A DNA stretch of 64,000 nt from assembly GCF_000204055.1 (NCBI RefSeq), contig NW_006768790.1, positions 934,372 to 998,371 on the forward strand, in the 5' to 3' direction. Below, one piece after another: positions 22,626-35,635 of the stretch. This stretch comes from Melampsora larici-populina 98AG31 (taxonomy: Eukaryota > Basidiomycota > Pucciniomycetes > Pucciniales > Melampsoraceae). The translations under genes and the position numbers were made by a program. Below the pieces are notes generated by a model. It was not told where the DNA came from. It made no database searches and saw nothing but the letters and a program-made list of their open reading frames with translations. How positions within the stretch are numbered: the first letter of the stretch is position 1; every line of letters starts with the position of its first letter.

Positions 22626-23146
22626 GAGCATCCCCAACGCGCCGCCGGAAACGTAACCTTTACATAGGGTTTACCTAGCATTTCTGACAGAAACGTAATG
22701 TCAAAATTACGTTTGCAAAGATTTTCCGAAAAACAGCCTCCAGCGCGAGTAAAAAGTCGCACAGTTGGCCATGGGTGCGATTTCGTTTATTCCGCCAGCT
22801 GGAATACGTACGGTTTGTTCCAATTGTTTCTAGCTGAGCCGGAAACCTCGGAAAACGTGATTTCTCACAATTTGGACACGTTGAGACCACGAAACTCGCC
22901 TCTTTCGTTCCTTCGTGTCCTATCTCAAAGCTTGAAGCACACATTACCACGACCTCGATCAGATCAAGCGGCCAATCCATGCGATTGATCTGATCGTGTC
23001 CTATCCTTAGACAGGGGTAGAAAACTGAATCTCTTATTCAGCTTGCGCGGTGCTGCCTACTGAAGCTGAAGCTGAAATACAGGTGTCCAAGTGTCATTTG
23101 TGACACCTGTACCAGGTTTCCAGTTCCCGGCGCGTTGGGGATGCTC
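22626..23146. mobile_element. PIF/Harbinger-type MITE, copy B
   Basis: Ends GAGCATCCCCAACGCG in inverted orientation with TTA on each side (22623-22625 and 23147-23149). It is clearly the same family as copy A: matching GCCGCCGGAAACGTAAC start, and related ACAGCTGTATCAAG/ACCTGTACCAGG subterminal parts. It is 521 bp and non-coding. Confidence 0.82.
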
Positions 23147-23149
23147 TTA

Positions 23150-24014
23150 ATCTGATCTTTACAAGCTGATCTCATACATTATGTAAGTTTGATTGAGATG
23201 ACTCTTGAAACTGATCTCTGGACCTAGGGCAAGATAGAACGCAAAGATTTGGTTGGAAATCTTTCAGTTTGAATGATTGGTATGACGAATCGTGATCGGC
23301 TTGGCTTTTGATGACCGCACTGGTGATGGCTGTCAACTTTCAAGGCATGTTGTCCAGAAGGGTTTGAATGAAATGATTGAAGAGATCCGATTAAGGTTGG
23401 GTGACAGGTGTAGATGTAGAAAGAGGAAAAGCGGAAGATGAGAAAGGTTGATCAGATCGATGAGATCATCAACCAAGTTAAAGTTTGAAAGTTTACGTAA
23501 GAACACAGCCACAGAGAGTATGATAGAGCGGTTTGGAATTTCACTCTCGAATTTTGATCACATCGACAATTCACGAATGGTTCTTTAAAAAGACACTATC
23601 ATCACTTTTACTTTTACTTTTACTTTCACCTTACAAAGGTACATCATTATTTTGATCTCAGTCAGTCATCAATGTATTATTTACTAAATTACTAAATTCA
23701 ATCAAACGGTCATCGAATTAGGAAAACAAAGAAAGAAAGAACGAATCGAATCGAATCAGGTCAAGTAGAAAATCACAAAACTAACTAACTAATCAAACAG
23801 AACTACTACTACTACTAGAAACTGAACTGGTTCAAATTCATTATCAATCAAATCAAACCAACTAGTATCATCATTCATCATTTACTACATCACTCATCAA
23901 CTCATCAACTCATCAAATCATCATTCGCATCACTTCACATCTTAATCCTATTCCTCATAACCGAGGACTAATCATCAATCTCATTCACTCATCTCAATCT
24001 CAACTCAACCCACC
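23150..24014. promoter_or_regulatory. Upstream and leader region of the Ca2+-ATPase gene
   Basis: No gene inside. It contains pyrimidine-rich TTTTAC repeats at 23608-23627 and a long CA/TC-rich leader with ACTCATCA units repeated at about 23889-23920 just before the ATG at 24015, as is common for strongly expressed fungal genes. The exact transcription start is not visible. Confidence 0.4.
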
Positions 24015-27000
24015 ATGTCATCCAACTCACCACAACCCATCCCAACAGAAAAACCCAAAGAATCATCAATCCATACTATCCAACCCACCTCATCACCTAC
24101 AGATTTCAACCTGACCCCATCCCAACTATCTAAACTAATCGATCCTAAATCGATTCAAGACCTCAAAACCCTAGGAGGCATCTCTCAAATCGCTGCTGCC
24201 CTACACACCGATCTTCAAAACGGACTGAGCACCTCAGCAGCAGAATCATCATCAAGATCAGATGTCTATGGAAAGAATCAGTTGCCGGTCAAACCTACCA
24301 AGTCGCTGTTGGGATTGATGTGGACGGCTTTGCAGGATAAAGTGTTGATTATCTTGATCATTGCGGCGGTCGTGTCTTTGGCTTTAGGACTTTATACTAC
24401 ACTGGGTACTCCTCCTAAGTCTTATATCAACTCTAGTGGTCAAAGAATTACAGAACCTCAAGTAAGTGACATTTTACAAACCGAATTTCTAATCTGATTC
24501 CTAACCAAAACTAATCCTTTTTTGGGATGATTTCTTTGGTGGTGGTGACGGTTTAGGTAGATTGGGTAGAAGGATTAGCCATCTTGATTGCAGTAGCTAT
24601 TGTAACAATCGTAGGATCTTTGAATGATTATCAAAAAGAAAAACAATTTGTGAAACTGAATTCGAAAAAAGAAGATCGAATGATCAAACTATTACGAAAC
24701 TCTGGGGAACAAACATTAGTGAACATTTCAGAAGTCGTAGTAGGAGATATAGCAGTTTTGGAACCTGGAGAGATTGTTCCGGTGGACGGGATCTTTGTTG
24801 ATGGGTATGGAATCAAATGTGATGAGAGTAGTGTAACAGGTGAAAGTGATTTAATAAAGAAAACTAAATTCTCATTCGAATCATCATCAGAAGAAGTAGA
24901 TTGTTTTATGATCTCAGGTTCGAAGGTGGTCGAAGGATATGGAACTTATTTGGTCATTTCTGTGGGGGAGAATTCGTTTTATGGAAAGATTATGATGAGT
25001 TTGAGAGGTGAAAATGAAAACACTCCACTTCAGTCTAAGTTGAATCATTTGGCGGAATTGATTGCTAAGCTTGGAGCTACGGCTGGGGTGATTCTTTTTG
25101 TGGCTTTGATGATTCGGTTTTTTGTTCAACTTGGTACGAATCCGGATCGGTGAGTGAAAAGTTTTCTTGTTTTCTTGACTTGAGGAAAACTTTTCTGATT
25201 TTGGTTTTTTTTTTATTTCTTTTAGGTCTCCGAATGATAAAGCTCAAGCGTTTATTCAAGTCTTGATTATTTCGGTTACAATTGTGGTAGTGGCAGTACC
25301 AGAAGGTAAAGTGTTTTTTTTTGAATTGAAATCTTGAAGAAAAAAGAAACATGCAATACTGACGTTTTTCTTCTGACTTGATTTTAATAATAGGTCTTCC
25401 ATTGGCTGTGACACTTGCTTTAGCATTTGCTACAAGACGAATGACCAAGATGAATTTGTTAGTAAGAGTTTTAAGTTCGTGTGAAACGATGGCGAATGCC
25501 ACTGTGATCTGTACAGATAAAACGGGTAGGTGATTTCTATTATCCAAAACCAAAAAAGAGAGGCTGAGAAACAAACTAATCGATGTGAACTTTTTGTTTT
25601 CTTAGGTACTTTAACCCAAAATAAAATGACCGTTGTTGCTGGATCGATTGGAGTGAATTTAAAGTTTGCTAATTTGGTAGAAGAGAATGAAGGAAGGATT
25701 CCGAATGATGAACCGATCGATTCATCCAGTTTATCAAGTAAATCAGATCCCCCAAAACCAATCGTTAACCAACCTAAAATCACCCTTAATCAAAGTGATA
25801 CCAATCGATTAGATTTTTCAATTGATCAAACGGATCTAAACGAAACCTTGAACCCCAAGCTCACTGAACTTTTAATCCAATCCATCGCACTAAACTCGAC
25901 GGTGTTTGAAGATTCGAATTCCAATAGTTTGATCGGATCTAAAACTGAAGTAGCTTTGATCGAATTGATGAAACAACAAAGTTGGAAAGATTTTAATCAA
26001 GTACGAAAAGATGAAGCTGTAGTTCAAATGATTCCATTTAGTTCTGAAAGGAAATCGATGGGAGTGGTGATTCAATTGAAAGAATCCGGATCATCAACTC
26101 ATCAAAAGAAATATCGGTTCTTGGTTAAAGGTGCATCTGAAGTGTTAAGTAAATTAACTAAAGATTATGTTTTGGTATCGAAAGAGAAAGCAGAAGATCA
26201 AGAAGGAATGATTGAGATCAAAGAGTTTGATGAAGAGAGTCGATCGAACATTAACCGAACGATCATGTGTTATGCTACTCAATCTTTAAGAACCATTGGA
26301 TTGTGTTATCGAGATTTAAATGAAGATGAATGGAAAGAAGGAATGAGTTATGAAGATTTGATGGGAGATAATCAATTGACTCTTTTGGCTATTGTGGCCA
26401 TTGAAGATCCTTTGAGGATTGGAGTCAAGGAAGCTGTTAAGGATTGTTTAGGTGCTGGGGTTGGAGTGAAGATGGTCACGGGTGATAATGTTTTAACCGC
26501 AAAGTTTGTTGAATTTTTGATTTCTGTAGTCTTGAAGCGGTTTAGATTGAAGTTTTGGTTTGTGGTTTTTTTCTTTTCTTTTGTAGGTCTATTGCTACTC
26601 AGTGTGGGATTTATACACCTGGTGGGATCATAATGGAAGGTAAAGTTTAATTCACTTTTATTTATTATTAGATCAACCTCTAACATATATCTTTTCTTTT
26701 GGGGAAAATCACAGGACCGGTTTTTAGAAACCTGACTGAACATGAAAGGTTATCAATCAGTCATCGATTACAAGTCTTAGCAAGATCATCACCAGAAGAT
26801 AAGAAGATCTTGATTGAAACTTTACGAAAGTTGGGAGAGATTTGTGCAGTAACAGGAGACGGAACGAATGATGGACCTGCTTTGAAAGTTTCACATGTTG
26901 GGTTTTCAATGGGGATCACAGGAACTGAAGTGGCTAAAGAAGCTTCGGACATTATTTTGATGGATGATAATTTTGCGAGTATTGTGGATGCGATCATGTG

Positions 27001-28905
27001 GGGTAGATGTGTGAATGATTCGGTTAAGAAATTCTTGCAGGTTTGTGATGGGTTTCGATCTTTTTTCTTGGAAAAGAAGATGAGGATTGATGTTTTGGTT
27101 TTTTATTGGTAGTTTCAACTTTCGGTTAATATTACGGCTGTGATTATTACATTTATTACTAGTGTTGCTTCTGATAGTGAAAATTCTATCTTGACGGCTG
27201 TCCAGTTACTTTGGGTGAATTTAATTATGGAGTTGAGTTTGATGTTTTTTTATCAATTTATTTAAGAGAAAGAGAAACAAACTGATTTGATTTTTCTTCT
27301 TCTTAAAATCACAGTACGTTTGCTGCCTTAGCCTTAGCCACTGATCCAGCATCTAAGTCATTATTAAAAAGAAAACCAGATCATATTAATTCACCATTGA
27401 TAACGATTGAAATGTGGAAGATGATTTTAGGACAATCTGTGTTTCAGCTGATTGCGATTTTGATTTTGAATTTTAAAGGACGAGAGATTTTAAAGTTGGA
27501 TTATCAAGGAGATGATCAAGGAAGAATGATTCAAGATTCGAATATCCATAAAACGATTGTCTTCAATACGTTTGTGTTTTGTCAAATCTTTAATCAATTT
27601 AATTCTAGAGTTCTCGATCGGTCTTGGAATGTTTTCAGAGGCTTGTTTAGGAATGTTTATTTCTTGGTGATCTTGTTGATCATGGTAGGAGGACAAGTTG
27701 AGTACAAACCAAGACTTCTTTGTGATTTTTTTCTTAAAGTTTTGGTGTGAGATGAAACTGATGGTTTTTTTCGGGGGGCCTTTTGGAAATAGATTTTGAT
27801 TGTCGAAGTAGGAGGAGCAGCATTTCAAGTGACTAGGATTGGAATCAAAGATTGGATAATCTGTTTGATCATTGGAGCTTTATCATTACCGATTGGAATG
27901 ATCGTGAAGGTTTTACCGACTAAACCGTTTCAATTGGGATATGATTGGTTAATGAATTTGAAGATCTTTAAACCTAAGGAAAAAGGTTTGGAAGATGGAA
28001 AGGAAAAGATGGATGGAGGTGAGGATGGAGGTCAAAGAGGTTGGAACCCGGCTATTGATCAAGTTCGAGATAATTTAGCTACTTTTGGTCAGATTAGAGG
28101 TCAGCTTTTTGATGATTTTTTTTTTCGATTTTGGAGACAAAAGATCGGATGACTGATGTGGGTTTCATTTGGGGGGGGAATTGTAGGTGGGAGAGTTAGG
28201 AGTTCTAGTTTGGTTAAGAAGTCTAGACATTCGATGATGAAGGAAAAAGGAATTCATACTGGAGAGTTAATGACGATGGTAAGTGAAATGAAACCAAAAC
28301 CCCCAAAAAAAGAAGCAGGAAAAGAAAAGCAAAGGGATTGATGTGATTTTTTTTTGGAATGTGTAAAGGTACCTACTTTGGTGGTGACATCTATTGGAGC
28401 AGGATGGCATCCTTATCCTTCAAAACAAAGGTCTAGAACTTCATCACAGAGAAGAAGATCTGATTTAGCGGATCCGAATTCGATTGATCCGAGTGTTTCG
28501 GATTCGAACCTTTGGATTCAAAAAGTCGAAATTCATCCAGATACAGATCCGAATGATGTAAGTGAGAGACTTGATTGACCACAAAGAAAAAAAGAAGTGA
28601 AGGATTTACTTTTTTTTTGGTTTTTTTTTTGGTTTTTTTTTTGGTAGCCTATGATGATGAAGTTTGGTAGGAAATCAGAAAAGATGGATCGGATTAAAGA
28701 AGAAGAACACGAAGAGAAAGGAGTGTTTCATGAAGAAGCAGAAGAGATTAGTATGATTAATACTAATAGTAGTTTGATACATGATGAGATTGAAGAAAGT
28801 AAAGAGGATGTAGAGATTCATGATGTAGAAGAAAAGCCGAAAGATGCAAGAGGAGTAGGAGGAGATGGGAATTTGAAAGTGCCAGAGGTTGTTGATCATT
28901 CATAA
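24015..28905 (+). CDS. PMC1: P-type Ca2+-transporting ATPase (type IIB, PMC1-like), 13 exons
   Basis: Exons 24015-24461, 24557-25149, 25226-25305, 25394-25525, 25606-26503, 26587-26639, 26715-27040, 27113-27231, 27315-27696, 27793-28099, 28187-28278, 28369-28557 and 28648-28905 join in frame to 1,291 residues. The enzyme pumps Ca2+ from the cytosol, into the vacuole or out of the cell. Motifs in order: actuator TGES (243-246), the M4 PEGLP Ca2+ site (372-376), phosphorylated D415 in DKTGT, the KGAS nucleotide-binding loop, MVTGDN, and the hinge TGDGTNDGP (781-789). Membrane segments flank these, ending at about 28000. The long C-terminal tail is hydrophilic, with a basic RRR patch then Glu-rich stretches, and may be regulatory. 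Three near-identical poly-T blocks lie in the last intron. The start is the first ATG of the open exon. Confidence 0.94.
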
Positions 28906-29378
28906 GATTTCTCTTTTAATGTTTTTTTTTTTTTGCAAAAGGTGTGAAGAGGAAAATGGAATGGAAATGGAAAAGGGCACAACAAAGAAGTGGACGATTT
29001 AATTTTTCTCTTGATCTTCTTTATCTCTTTATCTTCTTTGGGGGAATTCGGATGGACTTCTCTTGGTTTTTTTTTTTTTTTTTTTTTTTGGGAACAATTG
29101 ATTTGTTTGTTTTATTATTTGAAAACTTTAATCTACTGAAAAAAAGATTGATCTAACGAAAAAAAAATAGTTTGTTTTTATTATAATTATAATTATTTTT
29201 ATCATTATTTTTATCATTATTATCATCCTTGAATTTTTATCAATAATGATTAATTATGATTGATTTATGATGACGGATCACTCTAAGATCTTTATCGTAT
29301 AATGTTTTTCTTTGTTTTAACACATTTCTTTAACCATCTTCTTTTGAGAGTTTGTTGAGATTTATTTACAGTATATTA
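28906..29378. other. 3' region of the Ca2+-ATPase gene, homopolymer-rich
   Basis: Contains a poly-T run of about 23 (29068-29090) and AT-rich simple sequence. It is probably the 3' untranslated region and terminator area. No gene. Confidence 0.45.
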
Positions 29379-29538
29379 GTGGCTCTCAAACCTGAGCCAG
29401 TTTCAAAAAACCCGGTTGCCCCAGTTGAATTTTTGGCTGGGAGCTGTCAACAAATGTCAACTTGATACACAAAGTTACTGCCAAAAAACAACTGGGTCAA
29501 CTGGGTTTTTTGAAAACCGGGGCAGGTTTGAGAGCCAC
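29379..29538. mobile_element. 160-bp MITE flanked by TA
   Basis: GTGGCTCTCAAACCTG at the left end is inverted at the right end, and the match extends through TTTCAAAAAACCC to about 48 bp. TA flanks both sides (29377-29378 and 29539-29540). Tc1/mariner-like by target site, non-coding, nearly a full palindrome. Confidence 0.75.
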
Positions 29539-29934
29539 TATTGTACATATAACAATTAATTAAAGATGAAAAAAACAAAATCTTTTTTCTTTTTCTGCTT
29601 CTCTGATCTTTTCCTCTTTTTCCGTTTTTGATATTTTTACTCTATAAAAAAATTACAATGATGGTTATAATGATGATGATTTAATTTTTTAATTTTTTAA
29701 AGTTTTTAAAGGTTTCTTTTTTGTTGTTATTTTTTTTTTGGTTTTTTTTTCTGATGGGGTTTTTTCTTTTGTGATTTGTTACAAAATCAGTTTTAATTTT
29801 ACTTACATGTTTTCTTGTTATGTAACTTTTCTATATATTTTTATTTTTTAATGAAAAAAAAATTGTAATGAAAAATGATAATTTTATAATTTTTTTGATT
29901 TGGGATTTGGGATTTGAAAAGGTTTTGGATGAGA

Positions 29935-30176
29935 GAGAAAAAATTAGATAAGAAAAGAAGGGAAAAATGAAATATGAAAGAAAACAAAACAAGAACAAGA
30001 TGAGATTGAGAAAGAAAATAAAACAAGATGAGAAAGAAAACACCAAATGAAAATGAAAATGAAAACAAAACAAGATGAGAAAGAAAACACCAAATGAAAA
30101 TGAAAACAAAACAAAACCAAAAACAAAATAAGATGAGAAAGAAAACAAAACCAAATGAGAAAGGAAATAAATGAAA
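29935..30176 (+). repeat. Polypurine/A-rich tandem-like repeat
   Basis: Plus strand is almost only A and G with C at intervals. Units like GATGAGAAAGAAAACACCAA followed by ATGAAAATG blocks recur at roughly 50-60 bp spacing. The complement yields minus-strand open frames of FSFSF-type peptide (29831-30222), rejected as genes. Confidence 0.7.
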
Positions 30177-33100
30177 TACTTTGGATGGGTGAAGATACTA
30201 CAAATGATTTTTTTACTTGCATTGGTGCATTCTATTTTCTTTTATTGTTTTTATTTAGGAGACCATTGATTTGATGTAAGTATGTAAAAGTTTGGTAATC
30301 TCATCAATTCCTGATTCAAATCCTAAAATCTCCTCTCAAATCCTTAATGAAGCCTCTAATATTTACTTACTTTCATACAATCAAGTTGAAAGAAAAAAAG
30401 AATGTTAAGATAGAAAATTGGCCAGAGTAGATATACTGATTTTTTTTGATTTTTTTTGAGAAAATCAAACCTCAGAGGATTGATTGCATTTGTTTTCAGT
30501 ATTAGTATAGTCTCTTGGTTTCATCATAACTTATGATCAAATTCCCTTCTTTCAATCTTCATAACATTTAATCTTTTTATTCTTAGATATTTAGCCTCAC
30601 ATACAAACCTTTTTGCAGGATGAACTTGATATCATTCTACTTTAACTCATCATTCTTTTTTAACTTTTTTTGTTTTCTTTCCTTTCAATTTTCCAAAAAA
30701 AAAATCAAGCTTCTTGATCTTTTGATTGCCATCCTTTCTGTATTGACTGAATCACATCATTGTTAAGATAGTAGTGCTCTGAAAAAATTTGTGACATAAC
30801 AGGCTTGTGATGTAGGGTTTTTTTGGGGGATTGGAACATCTAAAAGGCAAGTGTGGAGTGGTGCAGATGGTGAAAGGTCAAATGTTCCATTCTATACTTG
30901 CATATCTGAGTCTTGAGGTGTGCACCAAACTTTGATTTTTTCCAGCTCAGGCCTGGACTAACTGTGCTGGGGATAGGACACACTTAGTCTAAGTGAGTGT
31001 GATTGTGGTCTGTTGAGACTCATCAGATATCCACTCATGATGTGTCCTTCTTACAATATGCTAAGAGGACTTGGGTTGGGGTAGCAAAGGGGCCTTAGCC
31101 CTGGAGTTTGGTTTTTGGAAATCAAGGGGCAACTCCTCTGTTGGTTTGGTGGGTGGGACCTCTTGCTTGACCAGATGGGTGGTGTGTCCTGCTCAACCAG
31201 GTGGGTGGGATGGAGCACAAAACCCACCTTGAGAAGGTGGTATGACACACGTGAAGTCTTGCAGATGAGAGTGTGAGAGATCTGACTGGGGTGATGTGGC
31301 TGGGGAGTGAAAAATGTCTGCACACTGTATGTGGGAGAGTTGCACAAACTCTGTGTGAGACCTTTCAAGTTGCCCACCTTTCACTGGTCATGCAAGCCCT
31401 TTTGAACCACCTGTGTTACAGTGGTTGTCAACTGTAAGAAGACATTCTGCAAATGACTTCTAACACAGTCAACAAGTTTATTATAGTAATTATACATATA
31501 ACTCAATGAAAAAACATTACAGACAAATCCTACATCTGAATCGCTCAAGCTTGAAGAGTAAATTTTGCACAAACTGCTGGAATGACAATGCTGCAATAAT
31601 TAGTCAGGGCACAAGCAATAACGTAACCCTGACTAAGAAGATAGTTACAAACTAACCTGGTTAAAAATGACAGGGACCTTTAAAACTAATCCAAACCAGG
31701 GTGTATCAATAATGTAGCCTGGACTATGTAAGCACTTAGGGTGTGCCTGAATTAGATAATCATCCAAATGATTGTTTAAGTATAAAACACCTCTCTCTAA
31801 GAGAGGAAGCAAGATCTTCATCCATAAACCAACATCCCAATCTTTAGAAACTTGAAACTCTCTTAGTTGAAACTTTCAAGCTTTAATTCTAGAATTTAGC
31901 AGCCCATTGTTTCTAGAACTTAAGCCAACTAGATCATTTAATTGAAACCTTCTTGCCTACTGTCTTATCTTAAATCACATATTCTGTTGTTCCTTGAAAG
32001 AAAACCCTTGTTGTATTAGCTCAAAAGTGTATTGTATTTTCTTATTGCACCCATTTGTTGAAAAGGACTTTTATCAATTTCATCAAATCATAGCACAAGC
32101 CAGTTTGGATTTGCCCTTAAAGATCTTATCCGCCAAGACTGTTAAGAAGACGTCTAACTGATAGGAATCAGTAGAGAGTAAACTATTGGATTCCCGAAAT
32201 TCAAGAAGAGATGTCCAAGAAGTGATTTGCCAGCTCAATGGTATCTTCCTTGTTTAGATACTCATGAGATCTAATCATCCTTTATCATTAGGAACTACTT
32301 TCCTGGGCTAGAATTTATAGTGGAACAAGTTCTACCACAAAGCCCTGTAAAAATTACTTCTTACTCATTTTTAGCTACCTCATTCAGCTTAATGCCGTAG
32401 TTGCTACCACCTTTAAGGCTCAAGCTGACAGTGGTTCTGTCAATGACAAGAGTTGAAATTGAATGTGTCTTTTGATGTCTAGTGTACTTGATAGGCAGCC
32501 TGTTGGTTAATAACACTAAACAAGTGATGAAATTGATTAAAAAAAGGCACTTTTCCATTGTACACAGTTGCTTCTACAAAGTTCTCATTGCTTTAAACAC
32601 ATGCTCTTTGTATTTTTATAAAAGACAATGAAAGTTGTTTTTCTACTTATCAGTACTCAATTCAATCAGAGATCTTCTTATTGTCTTGTTTTAAAAGGGC
32701 AATCCGTAGACACTTTCTATCAAGTCATCTTTACTGGTACTGTAGATTGTACGGTGACCCTTCCAGCTCTGTATAACCCATGTTGAGTTATAAGCTCTAC
32801 ATATTGCAAGTAAACAATGTCTATCTTGCAGTTTGGTTGAGATCCTGTTCTGTTTGGTATCTCCAACCTTATGGGTTTCATGAAGATAATTTTTGAATGC
32901 AGAGATTTGATCTTGTAAACATTGATTTAGAGTTGATTGATTTTTGAAATAACTACTGAACACCCTTGCTCACATCCAAAATGCCAGTTATTGGCACAGG
33001 ATCAAAGATGCTCAAAGACAGGTGCTTTGTTTGGCAGTGTTTGGTGCTACTCAATATTGTCCTATTCACTGCATAGACCAAAATCCTTTGACTGGTGTTC

Positions 33101-33640
33101 ATTCTTGCCCTTGACGTAGACTTTTGGTGTATGGATACTGTTATCTTTCTTTGGGCTTTTCTGTGTATGAGTAACTGTATTGACAGACAAACAATTACAT
33201 TGCATCTGGCTACAAGATCACAAATAACAAGTTGTTTCACCCTAACAACAATCATTGAGCTCATGTCTATGGCCCTACTCAGGTCAACCTACCAAATTCT
33301 AGCAGACTCTAAATAGCCAACCTGGTAGGTTGACCAATTTGGTGCTTGGGCTTTGAAAGGCACAAGGAATAAACCTTGTCCATGTCACAAGGACACAAGA
33401 TATCTAGGTCTTTTCCAAAGGAAATCTTAGTAAGCCAGTCAAGGCTACTAGAGATGCATAGCTGAATGATGAGCTGAGATAGGAGGGTGGTGCCTGAGCC
33501 CAGGCACAAGGTTGGAAGAGGACATTGAATAAATAAATAATCAAGTTTTTCTATTCTCCCTTTGAAAAGAAATCTCCCAGAATTTCTTTTTACTCTTGCC
33601 ATCCTCTCAAATTCTAGCTGTTGTACTTCTGATCATGAGT
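30177..33640. other. Gene-free, retroelement-derived spacer
   Basis: No intact gene. A stretch at about 31600-32110 with a TATA-like TATAAAA box, a short hairpin (CTCTCTCTAAGAGAG) and a long untranslated-looking leader resembles an LTR promoter. I could not find its partner LTR, TG...CA borders or a target duplication. Short open frames at 31051-31377, 32691-33316 and 33309-33602 carry no family motif. Confidence 0.35.
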
Positions 33641-33916
33641 TCAGGGCCGGCCCTGGGGCCAAATCAAGCCCTGAGTGAACCCGGTGTCCTCTGAAAACTG
33701 CTCAGGGCCGGTGGAGAGTAGTGTGAAGGCATTTTTGGGCAAAAAAAGGGTCGGCACCCCGTCCAGGTTGGGTGCCCAAGCTGCCTGAAGCGCCCATGGG
33801 GCCGTATTTGACCGTTATCAAGCCACATATGAATGCCCCGGGGTGCGTACCGTTAGCTTTGTGAAAGCCGTCAGGCAGAGTCGGCTGGGCGGGGCCGGGG
33901 CCGGGTCACAGCCCTA
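33641..33916. mobile_element. GC-rich hAT remnant
   Basis: The right end, read in reverse complement, starts TAGGGCTGTGACCCGG and continues as alternating CCCCGG blocks. This matches the left end of the complete hAT at 56171 (TAGAGCTGCAACCCGG). The left part begins CAGGGCCGGCCCTG, a different hAT-like end. No pair of TIRs or direct flanks matches, so it is a truncated or composite remnant. Confidence 0.5.
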
Positions 33917-33987
33917 GTCTTGATAGTGAGTCATGGGGTGTAATCATTATGGGTTTAGACAAGTCACATAGACTTACATGTGTGTTT

Positions 33988-34033
33988 GTTAGTCCATGGT
34001 CCTGTACATAGGGCTCAGGGCTGACACAAACAA
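33988..34033 (+). repeat. Dispersed repeat, copy 2 (partial)
   Basis: TGTTAGTCCATGGTCCTGTA followed by CATAGGGCTCAGGGCTGACA, matching the second half of the repeat at 35636-35728 and, inverted, 6664-6703. Confidence 0.6.
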
Positions 34034-35016
34034 TTGGATGATCTCACAGGAGGTAATCCATCATTGAAAATTTGAATGGGCAGATTACCTTGAAGTTTTC
34101 ATGGTATTGTTGCAATGCATAGGCAGCTATAGCATTGGGGCCGTGGCAGAGCCTCAGCTGAGAGGCTAAAGTTGATGGTGATTGAGGATGTCAAAGATTG
34201 GGACCAATCCCATTCTAGGCTGCATTGAAAACACCTGTGAGTGTTGGTTGCTTACAATTGGCTGACATGGACTTGAGCCAGATGAGGAGGCTCCAAACAT
34301 AGATGGGCTTCTAGTACAGGGAAACCTAAAAAAAAGGGGGTGTGTGGGGGGTTTGAGGGCACTGGTCCCACTTGGTCAGTGTGAGGAGTACACATCTGTT
34401 AGGTGTACTCTACACAGAGAATAGAGTAGGAAAAGGAAAGAGCAGCCTTCATGTGGTACACCCAAGTGAAGACTACAGCTAGTTGACCTCTAAGAAGAGG
34501 ATTTGAGAAAGAGAAGAGAATCCTAAGGAAAATTAAGTGCTAGTGCGCTCTAACCTTGTGAGACTGCAAGGGGCAGGCTTTACACTTTGGTAAACCAAAA
34601 ATCCTGAAGACTACTTTAGACTCCTTAAAAAGGAGGAAGCTTTGGTACTTTAGGGTTTATTTCTAGAGACAACAAATGCCCTGTGCTCGTAGAAATCAGT
34701 ACCTTGGGTGTTCAGCAATGGAACTTGTAATGCTCAAGAATGGTCTTTGACAAACTACACAACTAACCACATACTCAAAGATCTTCTGAATAGGAGTCAA
34801 GTAAAATGTGGTTCTGTGTTGTGATGGTAGTAAAAGATGGGGAATGATTCTAGGGAAGAAGGGGGGGTTTATATAGTCTCAGTTCCAGTGTCAACTTGTG
34901 GTTGGTGTGTTAGTCTTGTCTATTCATGGGTCAACTTGTGGTTGACACTTGGGTGAGGTTTACTATTGCAAGAGCTCAAGATAGTTCAAAGATTGTGCCG
35001 TTCAATGAAAAACAAT
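34034..35016. other. Gene-free spacer
   Basis: No gene. It includes a duplicated GTCAACTTGTGGTTG word near 34891 and 34930. Part of a repeat-rich block. Confidence 0.4.
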
Positions 35017-35179
35017 CACCTGGGGTAATCAGGTGTGGTGTAAGTTAAATTGGCACAAGCCTTATACAAGCTTCAGCAGCTTCAAAAAGAAATACACACC
35101 TGGGGTAATCAGGTGTGGCATAAGCTAAATTGGCACAAGCCTTATGCAAGCTTCAGCAGCTTTGAAAAGAAATGCACAC
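35017..35179 (+). repeat. 80-bp tandem duplication
   Basis: Two adjacent copies (35017-35096 and 35097-35176) starting CACCTGGGGTAATCAGGTGT, with about seven substitutions. The first bases of a third unit begin at 35177. No coding role is apparent. Confidence 0.85.
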
Positions 35180-35635
35180 CTGTGCTCAATGCAACAGGGG
35201 TATGGGCAAAGATGAGTTATGATGGTAATAGTGAGTTAGACAATAAAACTTTAAGAATTCTTTCCAATGAGGGAAGAAATCAAGACGTACACAAGTCTTG
35301 GCTATATAGAGAAAATCATAGCACACATATTAGTTGAAAAGAAGAATAGAGACATAAATTCTCAGGTCACAGACAGCCTATTCCCAAACAGGAAAGAAAA
35401 CCCCTAACCACTCTAACCACAACTCAATTTGTTATCAATTTCACATTCATAGGTAGATAACTTGCCTTGTACTTGATTTGTCTTGATTTTTAGTAATAAT
35501 TTGACAGAATTCAACAGAAGTCCTTGACACTTATTTGCTTGAAGATGATCTTTGAACAATGTGGTATAGTAAATACCACAACAACTATGTATTCAATACA
35601 TTACATACATGTGTGTAAGTGGCTCTTGACACTGA

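Noticed and set aside
29831..30222. Overlapping minus-strand frames of FSFSF-type peptide
   Set aside because: They are the complement of a polypurine repeat. Stops are absent only because of composition.
31600..32110. Possible LTR (TATA box, hairpin, leader)
   Set aside because: No second LTR, no TG...CA borders, no primer-binding site or target duplication could be shown, so it is mentioned only as spacer content.
35050..35337. Open frame starting MAQALYKLQQLQKEIHT
   Set aside because: The apparent protein repeat is just translation of the 80-bp tandem duplication.
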